A stretch of 64,000 nucleotides of DNA from Cupriavidus oxalaticus (GCF_004768545.1 NZ_CP038636.1:496001-560000); one strand, 5' to 3'; positions 18,003 through 26,923 are shown, counted from the first letter of the stretch. The notes: generated from the letters alone by a model not told the origin. A program made the numbers and translations.

Positions 18003-19142
18003 ATGCAAGTCATACGAACCGTCTTTCGCGAAGACCACGAAATGTTGCGCGAGACCGCCAGGCGCTTCTTCGAGCGCGAGTGCATGCCGCACCAGGAGGC
18101 ATGGAACCGGGCCGGACGCGTCGACCGCGACACCTGGCGCAAGGCCGGCCGCGAGGGCCTGCTGTGCGTCACCGTTCCCAGCGAGTACGGCGGCGGCGGC
18201 GGCGACTTCGGACACTCGGCCGTGATCCTCGAAGAGCTATTCAAGGCAGGCGTATCCGGGCCCGGCTTCTCCCTGCACTCGGACATCATCGCCCCTTATA
18301 TCGTCCGGCTCGGCACCGAAGCCCAGAAGCAGGCATGGTTGCCCGCCGTGTGCGCCGGCGAGGCGATCCTGGCCATTGCCATGACCGAGCCCGGCGGCGG
18401 CAGCGACCTGAAGGCGATCCGCACCACCGCCGTGCGCGACGGCAATGACTACATCATCAACGGCAGCAAGACCTTCATCAGCAACGGCCTGAACGCCGAC
18501 ATGGTGATCGTCGCCTGCAAGACCGACCCGACGGCCGGTGCGCGCGGCGTCAGCCTGATCATGGTCGAGGCCTCGCGCGAAGGCTTCCGCCGGGGGCGCA
18601 AGCTGGAAAAGGTGGGCCAGCCTGCCGCGGATACAGCCGAGCTGTTCTTCGACAACGTGCGCGTGCCGGTCACCAACCTGCTGGGCGAAGAGAACAAGGG
18701 CTTCTCTTACCTGATGCAGGAGCTGGCGCAGGAACGCCTGCTGATCGCCGCCTACTGCGCCGCCAAGACCGAGCGCCTGCTCGAGCAAACGATCCAATAC
18801 GTGAAAGAGCGCCGCGCGTTCGGCCAGACCGTCTGGGACTTCCAGAACACCAAGTTCAAGCTGGCGGACGTGCAGGCACAGGTGGTCGCGATGCGCACCA
18901 TGGTCGATTACTACATCGGCGAACACCTGCGCCGCCGGCTCACGGTGCAGGAAGCGGCCATCGCCAAGCTCTACACCACCGAGACCATGTGGAAGTGCCT
19001 GGACGACATGGTGCAGCTGCATGGCGGCTACGGCTACATGCTCGAGTACCCGATCGCCCGTGCTTTCACGGACATGCGCATCGCCCGCGTGGCCGGCGGC
19101 GCCAGCGAGGTGATGCGCGAAATCATTGCGCGCAGCCTGTAA
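18003..19142 (+). CDS. Acyl-CoA dehydrogenase
   Basis: A 379-residue FAD enzyme that oxidises an acyl-CoA to the trans-2-enoyl-CoA and passes electrons to ETF. Motifs are AMTEPGGGSDLKAIR, YIINGSKTFISNG, KERRAFGQTVWDFQNTKFKL and [20 protein letters not shown]. The usual C-terminal Glu position is Gly (VAGGASEV), and the likely base is Glu244 in LAQERLLIA, the helix-G position of isovaleryl- and long-chain-type enzymes. That fits branched or bulky substrates. GAGGAA precedes the ATG at 18003; a longer frame upstream has no support. First gene of an operon with thiolase, two MaoC-like subunits, SDR and GMC oxidoreductase. Confidence 0.93.
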   Translation: MQVIRTVFREDHEMLRETARRFFERECMPHQEAWNRAGRVDRDTWRKAGREGLLCVTVPSEYGGGGGDFGHSAVILEELFKAGVSGPGFSLHSDIIAPYIVRLGTEAQKQAWLPAVCAGEAILAIAMTEPGGGSDLKAIRTTAVRDGNDYIINGSKTFISNGLNADMVIVACKTDPTAGARGVSLIMVEASREGFRRGRKLEKVGQPAADTAELFFDNVRVPVTNLLGEENKGFSYLMQELAQERLLIAAYCAAKTERLLEQTIQYVKERRAFGQTVWDFQNTKFKLADVQAQVVAMRTMVDYYIGEHLRRRLTVQEAAIAKLYTTETMWKCLDDMVQLHGGYGYMLEYPIARAFTDMRIARVAGGASEVMREIIARSL

Positions 19143-19203
19143 CGCAAGCGGCGGCACGCACCGCGCTTCCCCAATCACGACCCAAAGAGAGAAGAGAGAG
19201 ACC

Positions 19204-20391
19204 ATGACCCAGAATGTGTATGTCGCCGGCGTAGGGATGATTCCCTTCACCAAGCCCGGGGAAAACGCCAACTACGACGTCATGTCGGCCGAGGCCATCA
19301 CGCTCGCGCTGGCCGACGCCGGCCTCGACTTCCGCGACGTGCAGCAAGCCTTTGCCGGCTATGTGTACGGCGACTCCACTTGCGGCCAGAAGGGCCTGTA
19401 CCGCGTCGGCATGACCGGCATCCCCGTGGTCAATGTCAACAACAACTGCGCCTCGGGCTCGTCTGCGCTGTTCCTGGCGCGCCAGGTGGTCGCCACCGGC
19501 GCCGTCGACTGCGTGCTGGCCTTCGGCTTCGAGCAGATGAAGCCGGGTGCCTTGGCGTCGGCCTGGACCGACCGCCCGTCTGCCACTGAGCACCACCAGA
19601 ATGCCGGGGCGGAATTGCTCGGTCCGCTCGACGACGTGCCCGGCGCGCTGCGCCTGTTCGGCGGCGCCGGCCTGACCCACATGCGCAAGTACGGGACCCG
19701 CCTGGAGACGTTCGCCAGCATCCGCGCGAAGGCCAGCCGCCATGCCGCCAATAACCCGCTGGCCGTGTTCCGCAAGGTCGTGAGCACTGAAGACGTCATG
19801 GCCGACAAGATGATCTGGCCGGGGGTGATGACGCGGCTGATGGCGTGCCCACCGACCTGCGGCGCGGCCGCGGCGATCCTGGTTTCCGAGAAATTCGCCC
19901 GCAGCCATGGCCTGCGCACCGACGTGCGCATCGCGGGCCAGGCGCTCACCACGGACCTGCCCAGCACCTACGACGCAAAGGACATGACCCGCGTGGTCGG
20001 CTTCGACATGGCGCGCAATGCGGCTCGCCTGGCCTACGAACAGGCCGGCATCGGCCCGGAGGACGTCGACGTGGTGGAGCTGCATGACTGCTTCGCCCAC
20101 AACGAACTGCTCACCTACGAATCGCTGGGCCTGTGCGGCGAAGGCGAAGCCGAGAAGTTCGTCAACGATGGCGACAACACCTACGGCGGCAAATACGTGA
20201 CCAATCCGTCGGGCGGCCTGCTGTCAAAGGGCCATCCGCTGGGCGCCACCGGGCTGGCCCAGTGCTTCGAACTGACTCAGCAGTTGCGCGGTACCGCGCA
20301 GGCGCGCCAGGTCGAAGGCGCGCGCATCGCGCTGCAGCACAACCTTGGCCTCGGCGGCGCATGCGTGGTCACGGTGTACCAGGCGATGTAA
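19204..20391 (+). CDS. SCP2-type thiolase
   Basis: A 395-residue thiolase-fold enzyme with nucleophile Cys82 (NNNCASGSSAL), the HDCFAHNE segment and the C-terminal loop GGLLSKGHPLGATG, all in canonical form. It should cleave 3-oxoacyl-CoA to acetyl- or propionyl-CoA. A purine-rich AGAGAGAAGAGAGAG precedes the ATG at 19204. It lies 61 bp behind the acyl-CoA dehydrogenase in the same operon. It is the working counterpart of the thiolase left in the decayed operon (7400-8590). SCP2-type thiolases, rather than FadA, are the usual partner for 2-methyl-branched and sterol-like chains. Confidence 0.93.
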   Translation: MTQNVYVAGVGMIPFTKPGENANYDVMSAEAITLALADAGLDFRDVQQAFAGYVYGDSTCGQKGLYRVGMTGIPVVNVNNNCASGSSALFLARQVVATGAVDCVLAFGFEQMKPGALASAWTDRPSATEHHQNAGAELLGPLDDVPGALRLFGGAGLTHMRKYGTRLETFASIRAKASRHAANNPLAVFRKVVSTEDVMADKMIWPGVMTRLMACPPTCGAAAAILVSEKFARSHGLRTDVRIAGQALTTDLPSTYDAKDMTRVVGFDMARNAARLAYEQAGIGPEDVDVVELHDCFAHNELLTYESLGLCGEGEAEKFVNDGDNTYGGKYVTNPSGGLLSKGHPLGATGLAQCFELTQQLRGTAQARQVEGARIALQHNLGLGGACVVTVYQAM

Positions 20392-20437
20392 GACGTCCGC
20401 GCCGGCGCGCGGACAACGATAACCAGGAGATGCATTC

Positions 20438-20881
20438 ATGGCAGACCAAAGCATGATCGGCATGGTGACCACGCATGGCACCGCCGAAGTCGAGAAAGGC
20501 CGGCTGGCGTTCTTCGCCAAGGCCATCGGCGAGACCAATCCGGTGTACACCGACGAGGCCGCAGCCCGCGACGCGGGCTACCCGTCGCTGCCCGTTCCGC
20601 CCACGTTCCTGTTCTGCCTGAACAGCGACGTGAGCCGCAGCTTCAACATGCTGGGCCAGCTCAAGGTACAGCTGGCCCGCATCCTGCACGCCGAGCAGTC
20701 GTTCCGCTATCACCGCATGGCTTTTGCGGGCGACACGCTGTCGTTCGAGACCAAGCTGACCGACGTGTACGACAAGAAGGGCGGCGCCCTGCACTTCTTC
20801 GTGCAGGAAACCCGCGTGACCAACCAGAAGGGCGAGCACGTCGCCGACCTGCGGAACACGCTGGTCGAGCGCCGCGGCTGA
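20438..20881 (+). CDS. FAS1-like/MaoC dehydratase partner subunit, lacking the catalytic dyad
   Basis: A 147-residue single hot-dog domain. Where an active (R)-hydratase has GDxNPxH, this protein has GETNPVYTD, so both the catalytic Asp and the His are replaced. The rest (YPSLPVPPTFLFCLN, ILHAEQSFRYHR, FETKLTDVYDKKGG) is typical of FAS1-like dehydratase N-domains. It is followed 23 bp later by a second hot-dog protein that keeps the dyad, so the two are expected to form a heterodimeric enoyl-CoA hydratase with one active site, as in ChsH1-ChsH2. AGGAGA lies 8 bases before the ATG. Confidence 0.88.
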   Translation: MADQSMIGMVTTHGTAEVEKGRLAFFAKAIGETNPVYTDEAAARDAGYPSLPVPPTFLFCLNSDVSRSFNMLGQLKVQLARILHAEQSFRYHRMAFAGDTLSFETKLTDVYDKKGGALHFFVQETRVTNQKGEHVADLRNTLVERRG

Positions 20882-20904
20882 GCGCGCCCAGGGAGAACCG
20901 AACC

Positions 20905-21324
20905 ATGCAAGCTCCACGTTTCGACGACCTGAAGGTTGGCGACCAGCTGCCCGCGCTGGCGCTGCCGCCCGTCAACCGCACCACGCTGGCGCTCTATGCC
21001 GGCGCCTCCGGCGACCACAACCCGAACCATATCGACATCGATTTCGCACGCAAGGCTCGCATGCCCGATGTCTTTGCCCACGGCATGTTGTCGGCCGCCT
21101 ATCTCGGCCGGCTGGTCAGCGGCTGGGTACCGCAGACGCAGATCCGCGACCTGTCGATGCGCTTTACCGGCATTACGCACCTGGGCAACCAGCCGACCTG
21201 TACCGGCACCATCGTCGAGAAATTCGACGCCGAGGGCGAGAAGCGTGTGCGCATCACGCTGAAGTGCACCACCCAGTACGGTGACGACAAGCTGGTTGGT
21301 GAGGCCGTCGTCGCACTGGACTGA
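20905..21324 (+). CDS. MaoC-family enoyl-CoA hydratase/dehydratase, catalytic subunit
   Basis: A 139-residue hot-dog protein with the complete hydratase-2 motif YAGASGDHNPNHID (catalytic Asp and His) followed by FAHGMLSAAYLGRLV. It should hydrate a trans-2-enoyl-CoA to the (R)-3-hydroxyacyl-CoA. It is preceded by AGGGAGAACC. Its likely partner is the dyad-less subunit just upstream. With the SDR downstream it supplies the middle steps of the pathway (hydration, then 3-hydroxyacyl oxidation). The D-specific stereochemistry of MaoC enzymes would suit an SDR-type rather than FadB-type dehydrogenase, which is what the operon has. Confidence 0.9.
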   Translation: MQAPRFDDLKVGDQLPALALPPVNRTTLALYAGASGDHNPNHIDIDFARKARMPDVFAHGMLSAAYLGRLVSGWVPQTQIRDLSMRFTGITHLGNQPTCTGTIVEKFDAEGEKRVRITLKCTTQYGDDKLVGEAVVALD

Positions 21325-21393
21325 GCGCGCCGGCTCGCCCGGCGCCGCAACCCCCGAATTCCGTCATCCATTCAGACCCAAAGGAAGTGACAA

Positions 21394-22227
21394 ATGACCA
21401 AACTCGCAGGCAAATCCGCACTGGTTACCGGCTCCGGCCGTGGCATCGGCCGTGAACTGGCCCTCAAGCTGGCGTCCGAAGGCGCCCGCGTGGTGGTGAA
21501 CGACCTGGACGCCGATCCGGCCCAGGAAGTCGTTGAACTGATCCGCTCGCAAGGCGGCGAGGCCGTGGCCTGCATCGGCAGCGTGACCGCGCCCGACTTC
21601 GCCGAGCGCTTCGTCAAGACCGCCGTCGACAACTTCAAGGGCATCGACATCGTCGTTAACAACGCCGGCTACACCTGGGACAACGTGATCCAGAAGATGA
21701 CCGACGAGCAGTGGTACGCGATCATGGACTGCCACCTGACCGCACCGTTCCGCATCCTGCGCGCGGCCCAGCCGGTCATCGCCGCTGCCGCCAAGGCAGA
21801 AGCCGCCGAAGGCAAGGAAGTGTTCCGCAAGATCGTCAATATCTCGTCGGGCGCCGCCGGCGGCAACCCGGGCCAGTCGAACTACTCAGCGGCCAAGGCA
21901 GGCATCCTCGGCATGACCAAGACGCTGGCGAAGGAATGGGGCCGCTTCAAGGTCAACGTCAACGCCATCGCCTTCGGCCTGATCGAAACACGCCTGACGC
22001 AGGCGCTGGCCGGCGACCAGTCGAAGACGGTCAGCATCGAAGGCCGCGACATCAAGGTGGGCGTGCAGCAGGCCATGCTCGACGGCGCCGCGCGCAGTAT
22101 CCCGCTGGGCCGCGCCGGGCGCCCTGATGAAGCGGCCAATGCCGTGTACCTGCTGTGCACGCCGGAATCGAACTGGATCTCGGGTCAGGTGGTGTACGTA
22201 GCCGGCGGTCCCGGCGGCAACTTCTGA
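21394..22227 (+). CDS. Short-chain dehydrogenase/reductase, probable 3-hydroxyacyl-CoA dehydrogenase
   Basis: A 277-residue classical SDR. The cofactor motif is TGSGRGIGREL, Asp in VNDLDAD suggests NAD preference, and it has NNAG, catalytic Ser in VNISSGAAGG and YSAAK (Tyr/Lys). The C-terminal loop is longer than in FabG (extra SIEGRDIKVGVQQAML), suited to a bulky substrate. AAAGGAAG lies before the ATG. In context it most likely oxidises the (R)-3-hydroxyacyl-CoA made by the MaoC pair to the 3-oxoacyl-CoA used by the thiolase. A strong terminator follows at 22249-22281, so the GMC gene beyond may be expressed separately. Confidence 0.9.
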   Translation: MTKLAGKSALVTGSGRGIGRELALKLASEGARVVVNDLDADPAQEVVELIRSQGGEAVACIGSVTAPDFAERFVKTAVDNFKGIDIVVNNAGYTWDNVIQKMTDEQWYAIMDCHLTAPFRILRAAQPVIAAAAKAEAAEGKEVFRKIVNISSGAAGGNPGQSNYSAAKAGILGMTKTLAKEWGRFKVNVNAIAFGLIETRLTQALAGDQSKTVSIEGRDIKVGVQQAMLDGAARSIPLGRAGRPDEAANAVYLLCTPESNWISGQVVYVAGGPGGNF

Positions 22228-22248
22228 GCGCATTCGAACAATGCCAAC

Positions 22249-22290
22249 AAGCCTTGCCATGCCCTGGGCCTGGCAAGGCTTTTCTGCTTC
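22249..22290 (+). terminator. Rho-independent terminator after the SDR gene
   Basis: AAGCCTTGCCA (22249-22259) pairs perfectly with TGGCAAGGCTT (22271-22281) across an 11-base loop, followed by TTCTGCTTC. It lies 22 bp after the SDR stop. Confidence 0.8.
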
Positions 22291-22330
22291 AGAGGCAGGT
22301 GTAACTTGCCATCGCCATAGGAGACAGTGA

Positions 22331-24004
22331 ATGCAAGATAAGACCCTTCGAGATAGCGGGCGTATTGCAGGCGAATATGACTACATCGTGGTCGGCGCTG
22401 GTTCTGCGGGTTGCGCAGTCGCCGCCAGGCTAGCCGAGGACCCCGCCGTCACGGTGGCGCTGCTCGAGGCCGGGCCGCACGATCACCACTTCACGGTATG
22501 GGCGCCACTGGGCATTGCCGCGATCGTGCCCAAGGCAGGTGCGCGCAACTACGCCTATTACAGCGAGCCACAAGCCGGCATGAACGGTCGCCGCTCGTAT
22601 CAGCCGCGCGGCCGGGGCCTTGGCGGAAGTTCGTCGATCAATGGCATGGTGTACATCCGGGGCCATCGCAACGACTATGACGCTTGGGCCAGTGCAGGCT
22701 GCACAGGCTGGGGTTACGACGATGTCCTGCGCTACTTCGTGCGCAGCGAGTGCAATGCAAGACTTAATGACGGATATCACGGCACCAGCGGGCCGCTGCA
22801 CATTGGCGACCTGCGGTCCCCAAACCGCTTTTCGCGGCTGTTTGTCGAAGCTGCCATTCAGGCCGGGCTGTCGCGTAATGATGACTTCAACGGCGCCAGC
22901 CAGGAAGGCGCAGGCTTCTACCAGGTCACGCAGCACGGCGGCGAACGATGGAATTCGGCACGCGCCTACCTGCATGGTGGCAAAGCCGCTGACCGCGCCA
23001 TGAACGGCGGCAGGCAGAACCTTGCCGTGCTGACGGACACGCAGGTCCTGCGCGTGCTGTTCAACGGCAAGCGCGCGAGCGCCGTGCGCATGGTGCGCGC
23101 GGGAGAGGAACTTACCCTGCGCGCGCGACGCGAAATCGTGCTGTGCGGCGGTACTTTCAATTCCCCGCAGATCCTGCTGGCCTCGGGCGTCGGGCCTGCC
23201 GCTCATTTGTCCGAACTTGGCATCGATGTCATCCATCACCTGCCCGGCGTGGGCGAGAATTTGCAGGATCACCCCGACGTCACCCTATGCCGGCAAGTCG
23301 ACTCCACCGACCTGTTCGGCAGGAGCCTGCGCGGCGGGTTGCGCCTGCTCCGGGAGGTGGTGCGATACCGGCGCGACCGTACCGGCATGATCGCCTCGAA
23401 CGTGGGCGAGGCAGGCGCATTCCTGAAGAGCCGCCCCGGTCTGCCCTCTCCGGACCTGCAGTTGCATTTCACGCCGGGGCTGCCGGTTGCCCACAAGGCT
23501 TCTGGCGGCAAGGCTACTCACGGCTACGCCATTCATGTTTGCGCCCTGAGGCCACGCAGCCGCGGCCATTTGCGGCTGCGCAGCACGGATACGCGCGAGA
23601 TGCCCTGGATTGACCTCGGCATGCTGACCGCTGAGGAAGACGTGGATAGCCTGGTGGCTGGCGTGCGCTTTGTTCGGCGCGTGATGGCGCAACCTGCGCT
23701 GTGCCAGGCAGGCGGACAGGATGCGCCATACATGGCCGCCTTCGGCACCGACGATGCCAACGAGGTTGCGATCCGAAATTTCATCCGCCAGTACACGGAG
23801 ACGGGATTCCATGCGGCGGGCACCTGCAAGATGGGGATCGACGACATGGCCGTTGTCGATCCAGCGTTGCGCGTCATTGGCGTCGAAGGTCTGCGCGTCG
23901 CCGATGCCTCGATCATGCCCTCCCTGGTTTCGGGCAACACCAACGCGCCTGCCATCATGATCGGCGAGAAGGCAGCCGACCTGATTCGCGCGACATCCCG
24001 CTGA
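22331..24004 (+). CDS. GMC-family oxidoreductase (choline/long-chain alcohol dehydrogenase-like)
   Basis: A 557-residue FAD enzyme. The Rossmann start is VVGAGSAGCAVAARL with Glu at the ribose-binding position (LLEAG). GMC signatures are GRGLGGSSSINGMVYIRG and GTFNSPQILLASGVG. The C-terminal catalytic part TGFHAAGTCKMG has the active-site His, followed by SGNTNAPAIMIGEKAADLI. It oxidises primary alcohols, transferring electrons to oxygen or the respiratory chain, and would start degradation of an alcohol substrate whose aldehyde goes to an ALDH such as 31760-33181. GGAGACAGTGA precedes the ATG. A terminator separates it from the SDR. It is the intact relative of the frameshifted gene at 3790-5420. 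Confidence 0.92.
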   Translation: MQDKTLRDSGRIAGEYDYIVVGAGSAGCAVAARLAEDPAVTVALLEAGPHDHHFTVWAPLGIAAIVPKAGARNYAYYSEPQAGMNGRRSYQPRGRGLGGSSSINGMVYIRGHRNDYDAWASAGCTGWGYDDVLRYFVRSECNARLNDGYHGTSGPLHIGDLRSPNRFSRLFVEAAIQAGLSRNDDFNGASQEGAGFYQVTQHGGERWNSARAYLHGGKAADRAMNGGRQNLAVLTDTQVLRVLFNGKRASAVRMVRAGEELTLRARREIVLCGGTFNSPQILLASGVGPAAHLSELGIDVIHHLPGVGENLQDHPDVTLCRQVDSTDLFGRSLRGGLRLLREVVRYRRDRTGMIASNVGEAGAFLKSRPGLPSPDLQLHFTPGLPVAHKASGGKATHGYAIHVCALRPRSRGHLRLRSTDTREMPWIDLGMLTAEEDVDSLVAGVRFVRRVMAQPALCQAGGQDAPYMAAFGTDDANEVAIRNFIRQYTETGFHAAGTCKMGIDDMAVVDPALRVIGVEGLRVADASIMPSLVSGNTNAPAIMIGEKAADLIRATSR

Positions 24005-24088
24005 TGCCGCCCGCCAGCCCCCTCCCAACCGGACAACATGGCGGCACCTTCGGGCTGGTCCGGCTGGATACAACGAAGATGAAGCGGG

Positions 24089-24110
24089 TACCGGACAGCA
24101 CTGTCCGGTA
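24089..24110. promoter_or_regulatory. Perfect 22-bp inverted repeat (operator-like)
   Basis: TACCGGACAG and CTGTCCGGTA flank a CA centre. There is no T-run, so it is more like a dimeric protein site than a terminator. It lies 85 bp behind the GMC gene in a convergent gap. Confidence 0.45.
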
Positions 24111-24128
24111 ACGGCGGGAACAGAAGGG

Positions 24129-24160
24129 GCCGGCGCTTGCATCGCGCCGGCTTGCTTCTC
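24129..24160. terminator. Hairpin terminator in the convergent gap
   Basis: GCCGGCGC (24129-24136) pairs with GCGCCGGC (24144-24151) across TTGCATC, followed by TTGCTTCT and preceded by AGAAGG. It can serve both the GMC gene and the opposing Bug gene. Confidence 0.6.
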
Positions 24161-24179
24161 GCGCCTCCAAGGGCGACTG

Positions 24180-25175
24180 CTACTCGACGGCGATGCCCGC
24201 TGCGGCCACAAGGCGCCTGGAGCGTTCGATCTCTTCCTGCTGGAACTTGCGCATGCCAGCGGGGCCCGTCACCATCGGCACATAGCCAAGCTTTGCCAGG
24301 CTGCTTCGGACATCCGGATGTTCGGCCGCTCGCATGAACAGCGTCGTCAGTGTGCGCACGATGTCCTCTGGCGTTCCGGAGCGCACCGCCACGCCGGTCC
24401 AGGCGAAGGCGCGAAAGCCGCTTGCGCCCGCCTCGGGCGCCGCCGGCACGCCGGGAAACATGGGCGAGCGCTTGTTGTCCGTGACCATCAGTGCGCGCAA
24501 CCGGCCGGCGCGGATCATCGCGTCGGCGACGCCCCCGCTCAGGATGGCATAGTCGACCTGCCCCGACACGACGGCATTAAGTGCATCGCCGGAGCCCTTG
24601 TACACGATATTGGCGGTGTCGATGCCCAGAATCTCGTTAAGCCAGGCGCTCCACATGGCATACGTAGGCGTGCCGGCACCGTGATTCAGCGCACCTGGCC
24701 GCCGCTTTGCCTCGGCGGCCAGCGCCGCCATGCTTTTCCAGGACGAACTGGCGGGAACGGCTACCACGCAGTAGCCGCCGTCCAGCACCGTGACCGGAGT
24801 GAAATCGGCCAGCGGGTCGTACGGCGGCTGCCGGTACAGCGCGGCATTGGTGGCAAGCACGGTTGCCGACGCGAACAACACGGTATAGCCGTCACAGGGC
24901 GCGCCCAGCACCGCCTTCGCGCCAATAACGCCATTGGCGCCGCCGCGGTTTTCCACCACGAAGGGCTGGCCGGCAAGTTCGCCGACAATCCTGGCATAGA
25001 CCCGCGCCAGTACGTCGGTGCCACTGCCAGAGCTAAACGGCACCACCAGGCGCACCGGCCTGGCGGGATAGGCCGGCTCAGCGCCGATGCCAGCTGAGGG
25101 CAGCGCCGCGCCGAGCGCGCATCCTGCTGCGCCAAGCAGCAGCATGCGCCGACCGGGTTCGAACGGAAGTTCCAT
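24180..25175 (-). CDS. Bug/TctC-type tripartite tricarboxylate receptor protein (third)
   Basis: A 331-residue periplasmic binding protein. The signal peptide contains RRMLLLGAAGCALGAALP, with cleavage near GIGAEP. Bug signatures are VVPFSSGSGTDVLARVYAR, NRGGANGVIGAKAVLGA, DGYTVLFASA and VYKGSGDALNAVVSG. Two adjacent ATGs (25173-25178) follow AAGAGGAGAG; the inner one is better spaced. It is probably in one unit with the acyl-CoA synthetase just upstream on the same strand, which suggests that the captured carboxylate is activated to a CoA ester. No permease subunits are nearby. Confidence 0.92.
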   Translation of the reverse strand: MELPFEPGRRMLLLGAAGCALGAALPSAGIGAEPAYPARPVRLVVPFSSGSGTDVLARVYARIVGELAGQPFVVENRGGANGVIGAKAVLGAPCDGYTVLFASATVLATNAALYRQPPYDPLADFTPVTVLDGGYCVVAVPASSSWKSMAALAAEAKRRPGALNHGAGTPTYAMWSAWLNEILGIDTANIVYKGSGDALNAVVSGQVDYAILSGGVADAMIRAGRLRALMVTDNKRSPMFPGVPAAPEAGASGFRAFAWTGVAVRSGTPEDIVRTLTTLFMRAAEHPDVRSSLAKLGYVPMVTGPAGMRKFQQEEIERSRRLVAAAGIAVE

Positions 25176-25221
25176 CATCTCTCCTCTTGCGGTTTGCGGT
25201 GGGCTTTCGCGGCCGCCGCGC

Positions 25222-26793
25222 TCAGGCGACGTTACGGCCCTGGCCATCCCAGTAGGGCTTGCGCAGCTCTGTCTTAAGCACCTTGCCCACGCTCGACAGC
25301 GGCAGCGTATCGCGGAACTCGAAGCTGCGCGGGCATTTATAGCCGGCGATGCGCTCCCGGCAATGGGCCATCAGCGCCGCCTCGGCCACGCTGGCGCCGG
25401 CCCTGAGCACCACCACGGCGTGCACGGACTCGCCCCACTTCTGGTTGGGTATACCGATAACCGCGCAGGCCGCCACGGCGGGGTGGCTGGCCAGTGCGTT
25501 CTCGACCTCGGCGGAATAGACGTTCTCGGCGCCGGTGACAATCATGTCCTTGAGGCGGTCGACCACGTAGACCAGCCCTTCCTCGTCCATGTAGCCGCTG
25601 TCGCCGGTATGCAGCCAGCCGTTGCGGATCGCTTCGGCGGTGGCTTCGGGCTTGTTCCAGTAGCCCCGCATGACATTGCCGCCGCGGGCCACGATCTCGC
25701 CCACTTCGCCGCGCGGCAGTTCCTGGCCGTCATCGTCGACGATCTTGATCTCAACGCACACATAGGGCTTGCCTGCCGCGCGCATCTTGCCGCTGGCGAA
25801 GGCCGCGTCGGTGTGGTACTCGTCGCCAAGGAAGGTGCCGGCGGGAGAGAGTTCGGTCATGCCATATCCCTGCACGAACTTCGCGTTGCGGAAGGTGGCC
25901 TGCGCTCGCCGCAGCAACGCCTGGGAAATCGGTGAAGCGCCGTACCCGATCATGCGCAGCGAAGACAGGTCGAGAGTGCCGGACAGCGAAGCGTTGGCAT
26001 CCATCCAGTCCAGCAGCAGCTGGATCATGGTCGGCGCTAGCATCAGTTCGTTGACGCCATAGCGGGAGATGGCCTCCAGAACGCCTTGCGGGGTGAACGA
26101 GGGCAGCACCACATGGACGCCGCCGTTCATGAACAGCGCGTTGACCGACGAGAAGCTGCCCAGGTGGAACATCGGCATGGCGTGCAGGTAAACCGTGCCG
26201 GGCGCGCAGCGGCCAGTGACCAGCGAGGCCATGCCCGAGATCCCGAGGTTGTAGTGGCTCAGCATCACGCCCTTGGGATAGCCCGTGGTGCCGCCCGTGT
26301 AGAAAATCCCGGCGAGGTCCTCGCCATGGCGCCAGGCGTCCTCGACCGGCTCGTTGGCGGCAATCAGCGCCTCATAGTCCAGCATCCCGGCTGGTGCCTT
26401 GCCAGCGCCCGCATAGATGACGTGGCGCACGGTGCGGCCCTCTTTGGCCAGGCGCGACGCGACATCCTTGAAATTGTCGTCGACAATAAGCACGTGGGTG
26501 CCCGAATCGTCCAGCGCGTACAGCATTTCCGCGGGGCTCCAGCGGATATTGACGGGATTGAGCACGCCGCCTGCCCATGGCACCGCCATGTCGTACTCCA
26601 GGTAGCGCACGGAATTGAGTGACAGCATCGCCACCCGCTCGCCGCCATGAATGCCAAGGCGGCGCAGCGCCCCCGCCAGCGATGCCACCCGTTGCGCGAA
26701 CTGCGCAAAGGTCAGCCGCTCATCGCCACAGCACACCGCGACGGTGTCAGGTTGTTGCCGTACTGCACGGTGCAGCCCCTGCGTGAAATACAT
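25222..26793 (-). CDS. Acyl-CoA synthetase (AMP-forming, ANL superfamily)
   Basis: A 523-residue adenylate-forming ligase that converts a carboxylate, ATP and CoA to the acyl-CoA, AMP and PPi. The P-loop is FYTGGTTGYPKGVML, the A5 motif YGMTELSP, the A7 region HTGDSGYMDEEG, the hinge DRLKDMIVTGAENVYS, and the C-terminal catalytic Lys is in LSSVGKVLKTELR. The start MYFTQGLHR at 26793 follows GGAGGAG; an extended frame upstream reads through a C-rich stretch and was rejected. The acyl pocket cannot be read by eye; long-chain or aryl substrates are possible. It is divergent from the CoA-transferase at 27032. Confidence 0.92.
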   Translation of the reverse strand: MYFTQGLHRAVRQQPDTVAVCCGDERLTFAQFAQRVASLAGALRRLGIHGGERVAMLSLNSVRYLEYDMAVPWAGGVLNPVNIRWSPAEMLYALDDSGTHVLIVDDNFKDVASRLAKEGRTVRHVIYAGAGKAPAGMLDYEALIAANEPVEDAWRHGEDLAGIFYTGGTTGYPKGVMLSHYNLGISGMASLVTGRCAPGTVYLHAMPMFHLGSFSSVNALFMNGGVHVVLPSFTPQGVLEAISRYGVNELMLAPTMIQLLLDWMDANASLSGTLDLSSLRMIGYGASPISQALLRRAQATFRNAKFVQGYGMTELSPAGTFLGDEYHTDAAFASGKMRAAGKPYVCVEIKIVDDDGQELPRGEVGEIVARGGNVMRGYWNKPEATAEAIRNGWLHTGDSGYMDEEGLVYVVDRLKDMIVTGAENVYSAEVENALASHPAVAACAVIGIPNQKWGESVHAVVVLRAGASVAEAALMAHCRERIAGYKCPRSFEFRDTLPLSSVGKVLKTELRKPYWDGQGRNVA

Positions 26794-26897
26794 GTCATCT
26801 CCTCCCGGGAATATCGGCCGAGCCGGCGACAACCCTGCTAGGCATGGCTGCACCGGCCGGCATGCTGGCAGCAATGGTGCAGGCGCTGCGGGGTAGG

Positions 26898-26923
26898 ACC
26901 CCCACCCCATGGCAGGGGGGGGT
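26898..26923 (+). repeat. C-run/G-run hairpin element, copy 4
   Basis: ACCCCC pairs with GGGGGT around an ACCCCATGGCA centre. It lies between the divergent acyl-CoA synthetase and CoA-transferase genes, 109 bp before the latter. Confidence 0.5.
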
